Source of the DNA: Pseudomonas sp. TMP9
Lineage (GTDB): Bacteria; Pseudomonadota; Gammaproteobacteria; Pseudomonadales; Pseudomonadaceae
Reading direction: 5' to 3'
Assembly: GCF_037943105.1 (NCBI RefSeq)
Contig: NZ_CP149803.1
Coordinates: 496,001-560,000 of the forward strand
DNA length: 64,000 bases
In this document: piece by piece, positions 9,717-21,046 of the stretch
Layout of the letters: each line of letters opens with the position of its first letter
Numbering within the stretch: position 1 is the first letter of the stretch
Program-made: the position numbers and the translations under genes
Notes under the pieces: model-generated
What the model was told of the DNA's origin: nothing
Database searches by the model: none
What the model saw: the letters and a program-made list of their open reading frames with translations, nothing else

Positions 9717-10151
9717 ATGTACCTGAACGATCTGAGTCCTGCGCCGGGTTCCCGTCGCGAGAAGCACCGTCCGGGCCGTGGTATCGGTAGCGGTTTGGGT
9801 AAGACTGGTGGCCGCGGCCACAAAGGTCAAACCTCCCGCTCCGGTGGCACCATTGCTCCGGGTTTTGAAGGCGGCCAGCAGCCTCTGCACCGCCGTCTGC
9901 CTAAGTTCGGTTTCGTTTCTTTGAAGGCTATGGATCGCGCGCAAGTGCGTACCTCTGAGCTGAATAAGATCGAAGGCGGGATTGTTACTCTGCAGTCGCT
10001 GAAGGATGCCAACCTGATTAACCAAAACGTACAGCGTGTGAAAGTCATGCTGTCCGGTGAAGTTACTCAAGCAGTCACCCTTAAAGGTATCGCCGTCACC
10101 AAAGGTGCACGCGCGGCTATTGAAGCAGCTGGCGGTAAGTTCGAGGAATAA
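9717..10151 (+). CDS. rplO: 50S ribosomal protein L15
   Basis: L15 is a late-assembly 23S rRNA-binding protein. The 144-residue product has the glycine- and arginine-rich N-terminus ([20 protein letters not shown]) and the conserved [18 protein letters not shown]. Its stop codon abuts the secY ATG with no spacer, which couples the two genes. Confidence 0.98.
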   Translation: MYLNDLSPAPGSRREKHRPGRGIGSGLGKTGGRGHKGQTSRSGGTIAPGFEGGQQPLHRRLPKFGFVSLKAMDRAQVRTSELNKIEGGIVTLQSLKDANLINQNVQRVKVMLSGEVTQAVTLKGIAVTKGARAAIEAAGGKFEE

Positions 10152-11480
10152 ATGGCTAAGCAAGGTGCTCTCTCAGCGCTCAGCAATGGCGGGTTATCCG
10201 AGCTCTGGGCTCGTCTGCGTTTTCTGTTAATGGCGATTATCGTCTATCGGATAGGTGCACACATCCCGGTTCCCGGTATCAACCCCGATCGGCTGGCGGA
10301 CCTGTTTCGACAGAATGAGGGGACCATTCTTAGCTTGTTCAACATGTTTTCCGGCGGTGCGCTGGAGCGGATGAGCATTTTTGCATTGGGGATCATGCCG
10401 TATATTTCGGCGTCGATCATCATGCAGCTCATGACTGCTGTTAGCCCGCAGCTGGAGCAGTTGAAGAAGGAAGGTGAGTCTGGCCGTCGTAAGATTAGCC
10501 AGTACACCCGCTACGGCACCCTCGTTCTGGCTTTTGTCCAGGCCATCGGCATGTCCGTTGGTTTGGCCAGTCAGGGCGTAGCGTTTACGGTTGATTTCGG
10601 CTTCCACTTCGTTGCCATCACCACATTTGTGGCTGGGGCAATGTTTATGATGTGGTTGGGCGAGCAAATTACCGAGCGTGGTGTTGGCAACGGTATTTCG
10701 ATGCTGATTTTTGCAGGCATCGTAGCCGGTCTGCCGTCGGCAATAGGGCAGTCTTTCGAGTCTGCTCGTCAGGGTGATATCAATATCTTCGCCCTAATCG
10801 CCATCGGTTTGCTGGCAGTAGCGATTATCGGTTTTGTGGTGTTCATTGAGCGTGGTCAGCGCCGTATTGTGGTGCACTACGCCAAGCGTCAGCAGGGCCG
10901 TAAGGTCTTTGCTGCGCAGACTAGCCACTTGCCGTTGAAGGTGAATATGGCGGGGGTTATCCCGGCTATTTTCGCCAGCAGCCTTCTGTTGTTCCCGGCT
11001 TCGCTGGGTGCCTGGTTTGGTCAGTCTGAAGGTATGGGCTGGCTGCAGGATATTTCACAGGCTATCGCTCCTGGTCAGCCGTTGAACATTCTGCTGTTTA
11101 GTGCGGGGATTGTTTTCTTCTGCTTCTTCTATACAGCGTTGATGTTCAACCCAAAAGACGTAGCGGAGAACCTGAAAAAGTCCGGTGCCTTTATTCCGGG
11201 TATCCGTCCAGGTGAGCAGTCGGCGCGCTATATCGATGGCGTGTTGACTCGCTTGACCATGTTCGGTGCTTTGTACATGACGGCCGTATGTTTGCTGCCA
11301 CAGTTTCTGGTGGTGGCTGCCAACGTACCGTTCTATCTCGGCGGGACTTCGTTGCTGATCGTGGTGGTGGTTGTGATGGACTTTATGTCGCAAGTACAAT
11401 CGCACCTCGTTTCACACCAGTACGAATCCCTGATGAAGAAAGCTAACCTGAAGGGCTACGGCGGCGGCATGCTGCGCTGA
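10152..11480 (+). CDS. secY: Preprotein translocase subunit SecY
   Basis: SecY is the pore of the SecYEG inner-membrane translocon. The 442-residue protein shows ten hydrophobic segments, the signature [13 protein letters not shown] near the N-terminus, the plug region [20 protein letters not shown] and the cytosolic loop [17 protein letters not shown]. Length and both ends are standard. It is in its normal position between rplO and rpmJ. Confidence 0.98.
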   Translation: MAKQGALSALSNGGLSELWARLRFLLMAIIVYRIGAHIPVPGINPDRLADLFRQNEGTILSLFNMFSGGALERMSIFALGIMPYISASIIMQLMTAVSPQLEQLKKEGESGRRKISQYTRYGTLVLAFVQAIGMSVGLASQGVAFTVDFGFHFVAITTFVAGAMFMMWLGEQITERGVGNGISMLIFAGIVAGLPSAIGQSFESARQGDINIFALIAIGLLAVAIIGFVVFIERGQRRIVVHYAKRQQGRKVFAAQTSHLPLKVNMAGVIPAIFASSLLLFPASLGAWFGQSEGMGWLQDISQAIAPGQPLNILLFSAGIVFFCFFYTALMFNPKDVAENLKKSGAFIPGIRPGEQSARYIDGVLTRLTMFGALYMTAVCLLPQFLVVAANVPFYLGGTSLLIVVVVVMDFMSQVQSHLVSHQYESLMKKANLKGYGGGMLR

Positions 11481-11506
11481 AGTCTATAAGGTTCGAGGAG
11501 TTGGTG

Positions 11507-11623
11507 ATGAAAGTTCGTGCATCGGTGAAAAAGCTGTGCCGTAACTGCAAGATTGTCCGTCGCGAAGGTGTTGTTCGCGTTATTTGCAGCGCGGAGCCGC
11601 GTCACAAGCAGCGCCAAGGCTGA
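11507..11623 (+). CDS. rpmJ: 50S ribosomal protein L36 (zinc-ribbon form)
   Basis: L36 is the smallest large-subunit protein. The 38-residue product ([20 protein letters not shown] to RHKQRQG) keeps the zinc ligands C11, C14, C27 and H33, so it is the zinc-containing C+ form; many pseudomonads also carry a zinc-free paralogue under Zur control, not seen here. The ATG at 11507 follows a GAGGAG site, 26 nt after secY. Confidence 0.96.
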   Translation: MKVRASVKKLCRNCKIVRREGVVRVICSAEPRHKQRQG

Positions 11624-11640
11624 GTGTGAGTGAAGTGATA

Positions 11641-11668
11641 AGCCCGGCAGCTAGTGCGCTGCCGGGTT
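11641..11668 (+). terminator. Hairpin between the spc and alpha operons
   Basis: CCCGGCAGC at 11643-11651 pairs perfectly with GCTGCCGGG at 11658-11666, with two more outer pairs and a 6-nt loop. It is followed by GATTATTTGTTT rather than an unbroken T run, so it is a weak terminator or attenuator after rpmJ. Confidence 0.6.
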
Positions 11669-11695
11669 GATTATTTGTTTCTACAGCGTTAGTAT
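11667..11695 (+). promoter_or_regulatory. Candidate alpha-operon promoter
   Basis: TTGATT (11667-11672) and TAGTAT (11690-11695) match four of six bases each and are spaced by 17 bp. They lie directly past the rpmJ hairpin and 60 bp before rpsM, where a promoter for rpsM-rplQ would be expected. Confidence 0.42.
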
Positions 11696-11754
11696 CTCGC
11701 GCCCTATTTCTTGGCTTCCGGGGCGTAGGTAGCTGTCAATTGGAGTTCCACTGA

Positions 11755-12111
11755 ATGGCCCGTATTGCAGGCGTTAACATTCCAGATAACAAGCACACTG
11801 TTATCTCGTTGACCTACATCTATGGTGTTGGTCGCACAACTGCACAGAAAGTCTGTGCTGCCGCCGGCGTTAATCCGGCTGCAAAGATCAAAGATCTCTC
11901 TGACGAGCAGATCGAGCAGCTGCGTGGCGAAGTTGCCAAGGTTAATACCGAGGGTGATCTGCGTCGTGAAGTGAACATGAAAATCAAGCGCTTGATGGAC
12001 CTGGGTTGCTACCGCGGCCTGCGTCATCGTCGTGGTCTACCGGTTCGCGGTCAGCGCACCAAGACCAACGCGCGTTCCCGTAAGGGCCCGCGTAAGCCGA
12101 TCCGCAAGTAA
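11755..12111 (+). CDS. rpsM: 30S ribosomal protein S13
   Basis: S13 is at the top of the 30S head and forms inter-subunit bridges and P-site contacts. The 118-residue protein begins [20 protein letters not shown] and has the C-terminal signature [20 protein letters not shown] followed by a basic tail. It is the first gene of the alpha operon. Confidence 0.98.
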   Translation: MARIAGVNIPDNKHTVISLTYIYGVGRTTAQKVCAAAGVNPAAKIKDLSDEQIEQLRGEVAKVNTEGDLRREVNMKIKRLMDLGCYRGLRHRRGLPVRGQRTKTNARSRKGPRKPIRK

Positions 12112-12141
12112 TCGCATTCGCGCATCGACAGGAATTTAGTC

Positions 12142-12531
12142 ATGGCAAAACCTGCTGCTCGTACTCGTAAGAAAGTCAAAAAGACGGTGGTTGATGGCAT
12201 CGCCCACATCCACGCTTCTTTCAACAACACAATCGTGACCATTACTGACCGTCAGGGCAATGCTCTGTCTTGGGCTACCTCTGGTGGTTCGGGTTTCCGC
12301 GGTTCGCGTAAAAGCACCCCGTTCGCCGCCCAGGTGGCTGCAGAGCGTGCTGGTCAAGCTGCGCTGGAATACGGTCTGAAGAACCTCGACGTTAACGTTA
12401 AGGGTCCCGGTCCGGGTCGTGAGTCCGCTGTCCGTGCTTTAAACGGTTGTGGCTATAAGATCGCCAGCATCACCGATGTGACGCCCATTCCGCATAACGG
12501 ATGCCGTCCTTCGAAGAAGCGTCGCGTGTAA
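12142..12531 (+). CDS. rpsK: 30S ribosomal protein S11
   Basis: S11 is part of the 30S platform near the E site. The 129-residue protein contains the family signature around [15 protein letters not shown] and ends [14 protein letters not shown]. It lies between rpsM and rpsD in the normal order. Confidence 0.98.
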   Translation: MAKPAARTRKKVKKTVVDGIAHIHASFNNTIVTITDRQGNALSWATSGGSGFRGSRKSTPFAAQVAAERAGQAALEYGLKNLDVNVKGPGPGRESAVRALNGCGYKIASITDVTPIPHNGCRPSKKRRV

Positions 12532-12548
12532 TCAGGAGACAGTGAGAA

Positions 12549-13169
12549 ATGGCTCGTTACATTGGTCCCAAATGCAAACTGTCTCGTCGTGAAGGCACAG
12601 ATCTTTTCCTGAAAAGCGGTGTACGCGCTCTGGAATCGAAGTGCAACATCGAAGCAGCCCCAGGTATTCACGGTCAGCGCCGTGGTCGTCAGTCTGACTA
12701 CGGCACCCAGCTGCGTGAGAAGCAAAAAGTTCGTCGTATCTACGGTGTGCTTGAGCGTCAATTCAGCGGTTATTACAAAGCAGCGGCCGGCAAGAAAGGC
12801 GCTACTGGTGAGAACCTGCTGCAACTGCTCGAGTGTCGTCTGGATAACGTGGTTTATCGCATGGGCTTCGGCTCAACTCGCGCCGAATCCCGTCAGCTGG
12901 TATCGCATAAGTCGATCAGCGTAAACGGCAATACTGTAAACGTTCCGTCTTACCAGGTTAAAGCTGGCGACGTCGTTGCAATTCGCGAGAAGGCGAAGAA
13001 TCAGCTGCGCATTGTTCAAGCTCTCGAGCTGTGTGCCCAGCGTGGCCGCGTTGAATGGGTAGAAGTAGACACTGAGAAGAAGTCAGGCGTGTTCAAAAAC
13101 GTCCCGGCTCGCAGTGATCTCTCCGCCGACATCAACGAAAGCCTGATTGTCGAGCTCTACTCCAAGTAA
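12549..13169 (+). CDS. rpsD: 30S ribosomal protein S4
   Basis: S4 is a primary 16S rRNA-binding protein that starts 30S assembly; in E. coli it is also the translational repressor of the alpha operon. The 206-residue product begins [20 protein letters not shown] and contains the S4 RNA-binding domain (about residues 95-160, with [20 protein letters not shown]). No zinc-binding cysteine cluster is seen at the N-terminus. Confidence 0.98.
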   Translation: MARYIGPKCKLSRREGTDLFLKSGVRALESKCNIEAAPGIHGQRRGRQSDYGTQLREKQKVRRIYGVLERQFSGYYKAAAGKKGATGENLLQLLECRLDNVVYRMGFGSTRAESRQLVSHKSISVNGNTVNVPSYQVKAGDVVAIREKAKNQLRIVQALELCAQRGRVEWVEVDTEKKSGVFKNVPARSDLSADINESLIVELYSK

Positions 13170-13191
13170 GGGCTAGAAAATAGGTGCATCC

Positions 13192-14193
13192 ATGCAGATT
13201 TCGGTAAATGAATTCCTGACCCCCCGTCACATTGATGTGCAGGTGGTCAGTTCGACCCGCGCCAAGATTACTCTCGAGCCTCTCGAGCGTGGTTTTGGCC
13301 ATACGTTGGGCAACGCGCTGCGTCGCATCTTGTTGTCCTCCATGCCTGGCTGTGCAGTAGTCGAGGCCGAGATTGACGGTGTACTTCATGAGTACAGCGC
13401 CATCGAAGGTGTTCAGGAAGACGTCATTGAAATCCTGCTCAACCTGAAAGGTCTGGCTGTCAAGCTGCACGGTCGTGACGAAGTGACGTTGACTCTGGCG
13501 AAGAAGGGCTCGGGCGTAGTTACCGCTGCCGATATTCAGCTGGATCACGATGTCGAAATCGTCAATGGCGACCACGTAATCGCCAACTTGGCTTCTACTG
13601 GCGCGCTGAACATGAAGCTCACCATAGCTCGTGGTCGCGGCTATGAGCCGGCTGATGCTCGTCAGAGCGATGAAGATGAAAGCCGCAGCATTGGTCGCTT
13701 GCAGCTGGATGCTTCGTTCAGCCCGGTACGCCGTGTGTCGTACGTGGTGGAAAACGCTCGTGTTGAGCAGCGTACTAACCTGGACAAGCTGGTTATTGAC
13801 CTGGAGACCAACGGTACCCTAGACCCTGAAGAGGCTATTCGCCGCGCTGCAACCATTCTGCAACAGCAGTTGGCTGCGTTCGTCGACCTCAAAGGTGACA
13901 GCGAGCCTGTGGTTATCGAGCAGGAAGATGAGATTGATCCAATCCTTCTGCGTCCGGTTGATGACCTGGAATTGACTGTACGTTCGGCTAACTGCCTCAA
14001 GGCAGAGAACATTTACTACATCGGCGATCTGATTCAGCGCACCGAAGTAGAACTGTTGAAAACGCCGAACTTGGGCAAGAAATCCCTGACTGAAATCAAG
14101 GACGTTCTGGCTTCTCGCGGTCTTTCCCTCGGTATGCGCCTCGACAATTGGCCGCCGGCAAGTCTGAAGAAAGACGATAAGGCGACTGCCTGA
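13192..14193 (+). CDS. rpoA: DNA-directed RNA polymerase subunit alpha
   Basis: Alpha dimerises to start RNA polymerase assembly and binds UP elements and activators. The 333-residue protein has the N-terminal domain ([21 protein letters not shown], about residues 33-53), an acidic linker near residue 240, and the C-terminal domain with [20 protein letters not shown] and the helix-hairpin-helix [13 protein letters not shown]. Length is typical for pseudomonads. Confidence 0.98.
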   Translation: MQISVNEFLTPRHIDVQVVSSTRAKITLEPLERGFGHTLGNALRRILLSSMPGCAVVEAEIDGVLHEYSAIEGVQEDVIEILLNLKGLAVKLHGRDEVTLTLAKKGSGVVTAADIQLDHDVEIVNGDHVIANLASTGALNMKLTIARGRGYEPADARQSDEDESRSIGRLQLDASFSPVRRVSYVVENARVEQRTNLDKLVIDLETNGTLDPEEAIRRAATILQQQLAAFVDLKGDSEPVVIEQEDEIDPILLRPVDDLELTVRSANCLKAENIYYIGDLIQRTEVELLKTPNLGKKSLTEIKDVLASRGLSLGMRLDNWPPASLKKDDKATA

Positions 14194-14235
14194 TCGTCAT
14201 CATCACCGAACGTGAGTTTGGTAAGGAATTGAACC

Positions 14236-14622
14236 ATGCGTCATCGTAAAAGTGGCCGTCACCTTAGCCGCACCAGCGCACACCGCAAGGCCATGTTCCA
14301 GAACATGGCGGTATCGCTGTTCGAGCACGAGCTGATCAAAACTACTCTGCCGAAAGCCAAAGAGCTGCGTCGCGTTGCCGAGCCGCTAATTACTCTGGCT
14401 AAAGAAGACAGTGTTGCTAATCGTCGTTTGGCCTTTGACCGTACGCGTTCGAAAGCCATCGTCGGCAAGTTGTTTAACGACCTAGGCAAGCGCTACGCCA
14501 CCCGTCAGGGCGGTTATCTGCGTATCCTCAAGTGCGGCTTCCGCACTGGCGACAATGCTCCAATGGCTTATGTTGAACTGGTTGACCGTCCGGTCGCTGG
14601 TGCAGCTGTAGACGCTGAGTAA
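14236..14622 (+). CDS. rplQ: 50S ribosomal protein L17
   Basis: L17 lies near the peptide exit. The 128-residue product begins [20 protein letters not shown], the invariant family start, and includes [20 protein letters not shown]. It is the last gene of the alpha operon, followed by a strong terminator. Confidence 0.98.
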   Translation: MRHRKSGRHLSRTSAHRKAMFQNMAVSLFEHELIKTTLPKAKELRRVAEPLITLAKEDSVANRRLAFDRTRSKAIVGKLFNDLGKRYATRQGGYLRILKCGFRTGDNAPMAYVELVDRPVAGAAVDAE

Positions 14623-14640
14623 GTCGTTGGTTGTATAAGA

Positions 14641-14665
14641 AACCGGGCCTTGGCCCGGTTTTTTT
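14641..14665 (+). terminator. Terminator of the alpha operon
   Basis: A perfect 9-bp hairpin (AACCGGGCC, loop TT, GGCCCGGTT) is followed by TTTTT, 19 nt after the rplQ stop. It ends the ribosomal gene block. Confidence 0.93.
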
Positions 14666-14805
14666 ATGGCTGGAATAATCGTTTGCTGCACATCGCAGTG
14701 TTATGCCGCGGCCCTTGTACGGGTGCTATTTACCTTGGCACTTGACCCAGGCGCCATCGCGAGCCAGCATTAACCGACGTTACAGCTTGATTAAGGAAAT
14801 GTCCC

Positions 14806-15270
14806 GTGAAAGGCCATGTAGAAGTTATCGATTATTTAAAAATGCTGCTTAAGGGTGAGTTGGCTGCCCGTGATCAGTATTTTGTACACTCACGCCTTTA
14901 CGAAGACTGGGGTTTCAACAAGCTGTACGAACGAATCAACCATGAGATGGAAGAAGAAACGCAGCACGCGGATGCCATTCTCAAGCGCATTCTGTTTCTT
15001 GAAGGTACGCCAGATATGGCTGCTGATAATTTTACCTTCGGCCAGACAGTGCCGGAGATGTTCAAGCTTGATCTCGCGTTGGAATATCACGTGCGCGCAG
15101 CGTTGAGCAAAGGCATGGCGTTATGCGAGCAGCATCAGGATTATCAAACCCGCGACATTTTGCTGGCTCAGCTCAAGGACACAGAGGAGGATCACGCTTA
15201 CTGGCTGGAGATTCAGTTGGGCTTGATTGATAAAATCGGCTTAGAGAATTACCTGCAAGCTCAAATGTAA
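14806..15270 (+). CDS. bfrA: Bacterioferritin-family iron storage protein (BfrA/FtnA type)
   Basis: The 154-residue four-helix protein belongs to the bacterioferritin family, which oxidises Fe(II) and stores it as ferric mineral in a 24-mer shell. The diiron ligands are visible: E18, E51, H54, E93, E127 and H130. The residue after E51 is threonine, where true haem-binding bacterioferritins have the haem-ligand Met52, so it should not bind haem in the usual way. This agrees with the P. aeruginosa rplQ-linked ferritin now called FtnA. The start is a GTG at 14806 behind AAGGAAA; an ATG six bases upstream is out of frame. katA, between rplQ and this gene in P. aeruginosa, is missing. A terminator follows. 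Confidence 0.94.
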   Translation: MKGHVEVIDYLKMLLKGELAARDQYFVHSRLYEDWGFNKLYERINHEMEEETQHADAILKRILFLEGTPDMAADNFTFGQTVPEMFKLDLALEYHVRAALSKGMALCEQHQDYQTRDILLAQLKDTEEDHAYWLEIQLGLIDKIGLENYLQAQM

Positions 15271-15295
15271 GCGTTGCCTCAGTTGTCGTAATCGT

Positions 15296-15323
15296 AAAAA
15301 CCCCGGAGGTCCGGGGTTTTTTT
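15296..15323. terminator. Bidirectional terminator between bfrA and uvrA
   Basis: AAAAACCCCGG, loop AGGT, CCGGGGTTTTTTT: A tract and T tract on both sides make it able to stop transcription from bfrA (plus) and uvrA (minus, stop at 15363). Confidence 0.92.
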
Positions 15324-15362
15324 GTGCGCCATCAAATTGCTACAGCCAGCGAGTGGTGCCGC

Positions 15363-18197
<2,835 letters not shown>

Positions 18198-18234
18198 AAA
18201 CAACGGCCTCGCATGGCGGGCGGAAAACCACCGA

Positions 18235-18263
18235 GTATACTGCGCTGGAGGGCTGCGCGGCAA
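18235..18263 (-). promoter_or_regulatory. Candidate uvrA promoter
   Basis: On the minus strand TTGCCG (18263-18258) and TATACT (18240-18235) are exactly 17 bp apart, 38 bp upstream of the uvrA GTG. They match the sigma-70 consensus in four and five of six bases. Confidence 0.6.
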
Positions 18264-18331
18264 AGCGTCACTGCTGTGCCGTATGCATTCAGGCTGCTAG
18301 AATCGCCGCCTATTTCTTCAAGGCGTTTCCC

Positions 18332-19720
18332 ATGCATGATCCGCACAGCGAGCGCATGAGCGGCAGTGAAGCCCGCGCGGCCGGTGGTTTGGCGTTGGTG
18401 TTCGCGTTCCGCATGCTTGGTATGTTTATGGTCCTGCCCGTGCTGGCGACCTACGGCATGGCGCTGCAAGACAGCACGCCCGCCCTGATTGGCTTGGCGA
18501 TTGGCGCTTATGGCCTGACTCAAGCGTTTCTGCAGATTCCCTTTGGCATGCTCAGTGATCGTATTGGTCGGCGTCCGGTGATATATGCGGGGTTGCTGAT
18601 CTTTGCCGCCGGCAGCCTGCTGGCGGCCAATGCTGATTCGATTTGGGGCGTGATCGCTGGGCGGGTATTGCAGGGCGCCGGCGCAATTTCGGCGGCAGTG
18701 ATGGCTTTGCTCTCTGATTTGACCCGTGAACAGCACCGCACTAAAGCCATGGCGATGATCGGCATGAGCATCGGTTTGTCATTTGCGGTGGCGATGGTGG
18801 TTGGACCGCTGCTGACCCGCGCTTTTGGCTTGTCGGGGTTGTTTCTCGCCACGGCGGCAATGGCGCTATTGGGGATCCTGATTGTGGCTGGACTGGTGCC
18901 GTCATCTGCGGGTCCGCTGCAGCACCGCGAGTCCAGAGTCAGCAAGCACGCGCTATTGCCGACACTTAAACATGCCGATCTATTGCGCTTGGACTTTGGC
19001 ATTCTGGTTTTGCATGCGATTTTGATGGCCAGCTTTATTGCCCTACCGCTAGCGTTAGTGGAGCAGGGCGGTTTGCCTAAAGAAGAGCACTGGTGGGTTT
19101 ACCTGACCGCGCTGCTGGTCGGGTTCTTCGCCATGGTGCCCTTTATTATTTATGGCGAGAAAAAGCGCCGCATGAAGCACGTGCTGCTGGGGGCTGTCAG
19201 TGTGCTGCTGCTGTGTGAGCTGTTCTTCTTGTGGTTTGGCACCAATTTGCGAGCATTGGTGCTGGGCACTGTGGTGTTTTTCACTGCGTTTAATTTGCTC
19301 GAGGCTTCTCTGCCATCGCTTATCAGTAAGGTGGCGCCGGCCGGCGGCAAGGGTACGGCGATGGGGGTGTATTCCACCAGTCAGTTCCTGGGTGCGGCTA
19401 TTGGCGGCATCCTTGGCGGCTGGTTGTTCCAGCACTACGGACTGTCTAGTGTGTTTGCCGGCTGCGCGGTGCTCGCTCTTTTCTGGCTGGCCTTTGCTGT
19501 TACTATGCGCGAGCCACCGTATGTCACCAGCCTGCGCCTGCCGCTTTCAGCCGCAGCGTTGCAAGAGGCTGGTTTAGCCGAGCGTTTACAGGCTGTGCCC
19601 GGCGTAGCGGACGCAGTAGTGGTGCGTGATGAAGCCGCCATCTATATCAAAGTAGATACTCAACAATTGGACCGCATGTCCCTCGAGCGCCTCATAGAGC
19701 CGGTGCCGGTGGCGTGCTGA
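18332..19720 (+). CDS. MFS transporter with C-terminal YAM-like domain (YajR type)
   Basis: The 462-residue protein is a 12-helix major facilitator, probably a proton-driven exporter of the drug-resistance type. Motif A is clear (GMLSDRIGRRPVI), with a proline- and glycine-rich helix 5 region. After the last helix, roughly residues 395-462 form a soluble tail (LQAVPGVADAVVVRDEAAIYIKV, given in part) that resembles the ferredoxin-like YAM domain of E. coli YajR. The start is ATG 18332; the open frame reaches back to 18170 without conserved sequence. The gene lies between uvrA and ssb, as in P. aeruginosa. Substrate unknown. Confidence 0.85.
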   Translation: MHDPHSERMSGSEARAAGGLALVFAFRMLGMFMVLPVLATYGMALQDSTPALIGLAIGAYGLTQAFLQIPFGMLSDRIGRRPVIYAGLLIFAAGSLLAANADSIWGVIAGRVLQGAGAISAAVMALLSDLTREQHRTKAMAMIGMSIGLSFAVAMVVGPLLTRAFGLSGLFLATAAMALLGILIVAGLVPSSAGPLQHRESRVSKHALLPTLKHADLLRLDFGILVLHAILMASFIALPLALVEQGGLPKEEHWWVYLTALLVGFFAMVPFIIYGEKKRRMKHVLLGAVSVLLLCELFFLWFGTNLRALVLGTVVFFTAFNLLEASLPSLISKVAPAGGKGTAMGVYSTSQFLGAAIGGILGGWLFQHYGLSSVFAGCAVLALFWLAFAVTMREPPYVTSLRLPLSAAALQEAGLAERLQAVPGVADAVVVRDEAAIYIKVDTQQLDRMSLERLIEPVPVAC

Positions 19721-19737
19721 AAGCCTAGGAGAACGTT

Positions 19738-20229
19738 ATGGCCCGTGGGGTTAACAAAGTCATTCTGGTCGGTACCTGCGGACAGGACCCGGAAACTCGC
19801 TTCCTGCCCAGCGGTAATGCGGTCACCAACCTGAGCCTGGCGACCAGCGAGCAGTGGACCGATAAGCAGACCGGTCAAAAGGTCGAAAAAACCGAGTGGC
19901 ACCGCGTATCGCTGTTCGGCAAAGTGGCAGAAATTGCCGGCGAATACCTGCGCAAGGGTTCGCAGGTGTACATCGAGGGTAAGCTGCAAACCCGCGAGTG
20001 GGAAAAAGACGGTGTGAAGCGTTACACCACCGAAATCATTGTCGACATGCAGGGCACCATGCAGCTGCTGGGCGGTCGTCCAGACAATGCCGGCGGTGAC
20101 TCGGCTCCGCGCCAACAGCGTCCAGCGCCGCAGCGTGAGCCTCAGTCTTCAGCGCCCCGTCCAACGCCGCAACCCGCGACTCAGCCCGCCGCAGATTTCG
20201 ACAGCTTTGACGACGACATCCCGTTCTAG
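19738..20229 (+). CDS. ssb: Single-stranded DNA-binding protein
   Basis: SSB coats single-stranded DNA in replication, recombination and repair. The 163-residue protein has an OB-fold ([20 protein letters not shown], and [20 protein letters not shown]) to about residue 110, a Q/P-rich disordered linker, and the acidic tip FDDDIPF that binds partner proteins. It is 17 nt after the MFS gene with an AGGAGAA site and is followed by a strong terminator. Confidence 0.98.
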   Translation: MARGVNKVILVGTCGQDPETRFLPSGNAVTNLSLATSEQWTDKQTGQKVEKTEWHRVSLFGKVAEIAGEYLRKGSQVYIEGKLQTREWEKDGVKRYTTEIIVDMQGTMQLLGGRPDNAGGDSAPRQQRPAPQREPQSSAPRPTPQPATQPAADFDSFDDDIPF

Positions 20230-20250
20230 CCCGTACCTGCATTTGTCGAC

Positions 20251-20287
20251 AAAAAAGCGAAGCGGTTAATCCCGCTTCGCTTTTTTT
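20251..20287. terminator. Terminator after ssb
   Basis: AAAAAAGCGAAGCGG, loop TTAATC, CCGCTTCGCTTTTTTT: a perfect 15-bp stem including the A/T flanks, 22 nt after the ssb stop. It can work in both directions. Confidence 0.93.
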
Positions 20288-20409
20288 ATGCGTTCTGCGC
20301 CAGATCAGCTTCATGGGCCACGCCGGTTTTTGGCCGTTAGTGTGTACATGGCTGGCCACCTTGGCCCTCATGCCGCACGTGGCGCTGCCCTACTGTAAGC
20401 CTATGACGA
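20288..20409. other. Unassigned sequence between ssb terminator and AraC relic
   Basis: No gene with a convincing start and coding character is seen. One plus-strand frame reads SFMGHAGFWPLVCTWLATLA then stops at 20418; it resembles the end of a membrane protein but has no start, so it may be debris from a rearrangement. Confidence 0.3.
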
Positions 20410-20811
20410 TCAGCGACTGATTGAGGGCGCGCTACCCAAGTCCGCGCAGGCCAACATGGCCAGCCCTACCAGCCCCCAATACACCGGTGTCTGCCGGTCG
20501 CTCACCAACAGCCCCAAGCGGTCACCCCCCAGCACGCCTCGTGCACGGCCCACCAACTGGTCGCTCTGGCGGATAGACAAGCGATAATCGGGTCGCTGCA
20601 GGTCCTGTGGAGCGAAGCCCAAGCCACGGCAGAGCAACGCTGGGTCGTGCCCGCAAGCCTGCGCGTGTTGCAACCGAAAGCGCGAAAGTTGAGGCGGTGC
20701 CGAGGCTTGCGAATAGCGCGGGTCAACAATGGGCTTAATGGCATCAGCATTTTTGTGGCTCCAGCGAATAGCACCAAGTAGAAGGATGCAACTACTGTGA
20801 ATGCAGGGCAT
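20410..20811 (-). pseudogene. Remnant of an AraC-family regulator (N-terminal domain only)
   Basis: The minus-strand frame has a stretch (QHAQACGHDPALLCRGLGF, then LGLLVSDRQTPVYWGLVGLA) that looks like the arabinose-binding-type sensor domain of pseudomonad AraC regulators (pattern: LL-GLDP-LL, GLALGDRQTP, LG-L----C-TLG-AL). It ends soon after ADLGSA; skipping two bases near 20425 continues as ALNQSLIVIGLQ before another stop, as expected for a frameshifted relic. No helix-turn-helix domain follows. I recall an AraC-type gene (PA4070) next to the same epimerase pair in P. aeruginosa, which fits. Domain assignment is by eye only. Confidence 0.5.
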
Positions 20812-20881
20812 TTGTAAAGGCGCAGCGCTTGCTGGGCGGCTCTACGCAGCCTAGGTGACGGCGATGTGTGCAGGTGCGCCG

Positions 20882-21046
20882 TATAATCCGAGGCGCTACT
20901 GCTGGGTTAGCAGGGCTGCAATCCCTCAGTTTTCGGTGCCAACGGGTGATGTAAGAGTGACGTGCTGGCGCGAAACCTGCAGAATGCCTGCCTATTCCGC
21001 CGTCAGGCGGGGACCTCCTCCCCTCTATTGGGTTTTGTACAGAATC
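20882..21046 (+). promoter_or_regulatory. Candidate promoter and structured 5' leader of the reductase-epimerase pair
   Basis: A perfect -10 TATAAT lies at 20882-20887, without a clear -35, followed by about 155 nt of leader. The leader has short, partly exclusive hairpins: CTGCT/AGCAG (20899-20913) against AGGG/CCCT (20912-20926), and CCGCC-GTCA-GGCGG (20997-21010) against GGGGA-CCTCC-TCCCC (21009-21023), whose loop CCTCC is an anti-Shine-Dalgarno sequence. No ribosome-binding site precedes the ATG at 21047. I do not recognise a known RNA family. Confidence 0.4.

Noticed and set aside
18198..18331. SOS (LexA) box in the uvrA upstream region
   Set aside because: No CTG-N10-CAG is present. 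CTG and CAG near 18272-18292 are 13 bp apart rather than 10, which LexA does not accept.
20290..20418. C-terminal fragment of a membrane protein (SFMGHAGFWPLVCTWLATLA)
   Set aside because: It is hydrophobic but only about 40 codons, without a start, and no family could be named. Kept as unassigned debris.
20855..21046. Possible 64-residue N-terminal extension of the RmlD-like protein
   Set aside because: The extra residues (Cys-, Arg- and Trp-rich) show no similarity to the family, and the region holds a TATAAT and RNA hairpins instead.
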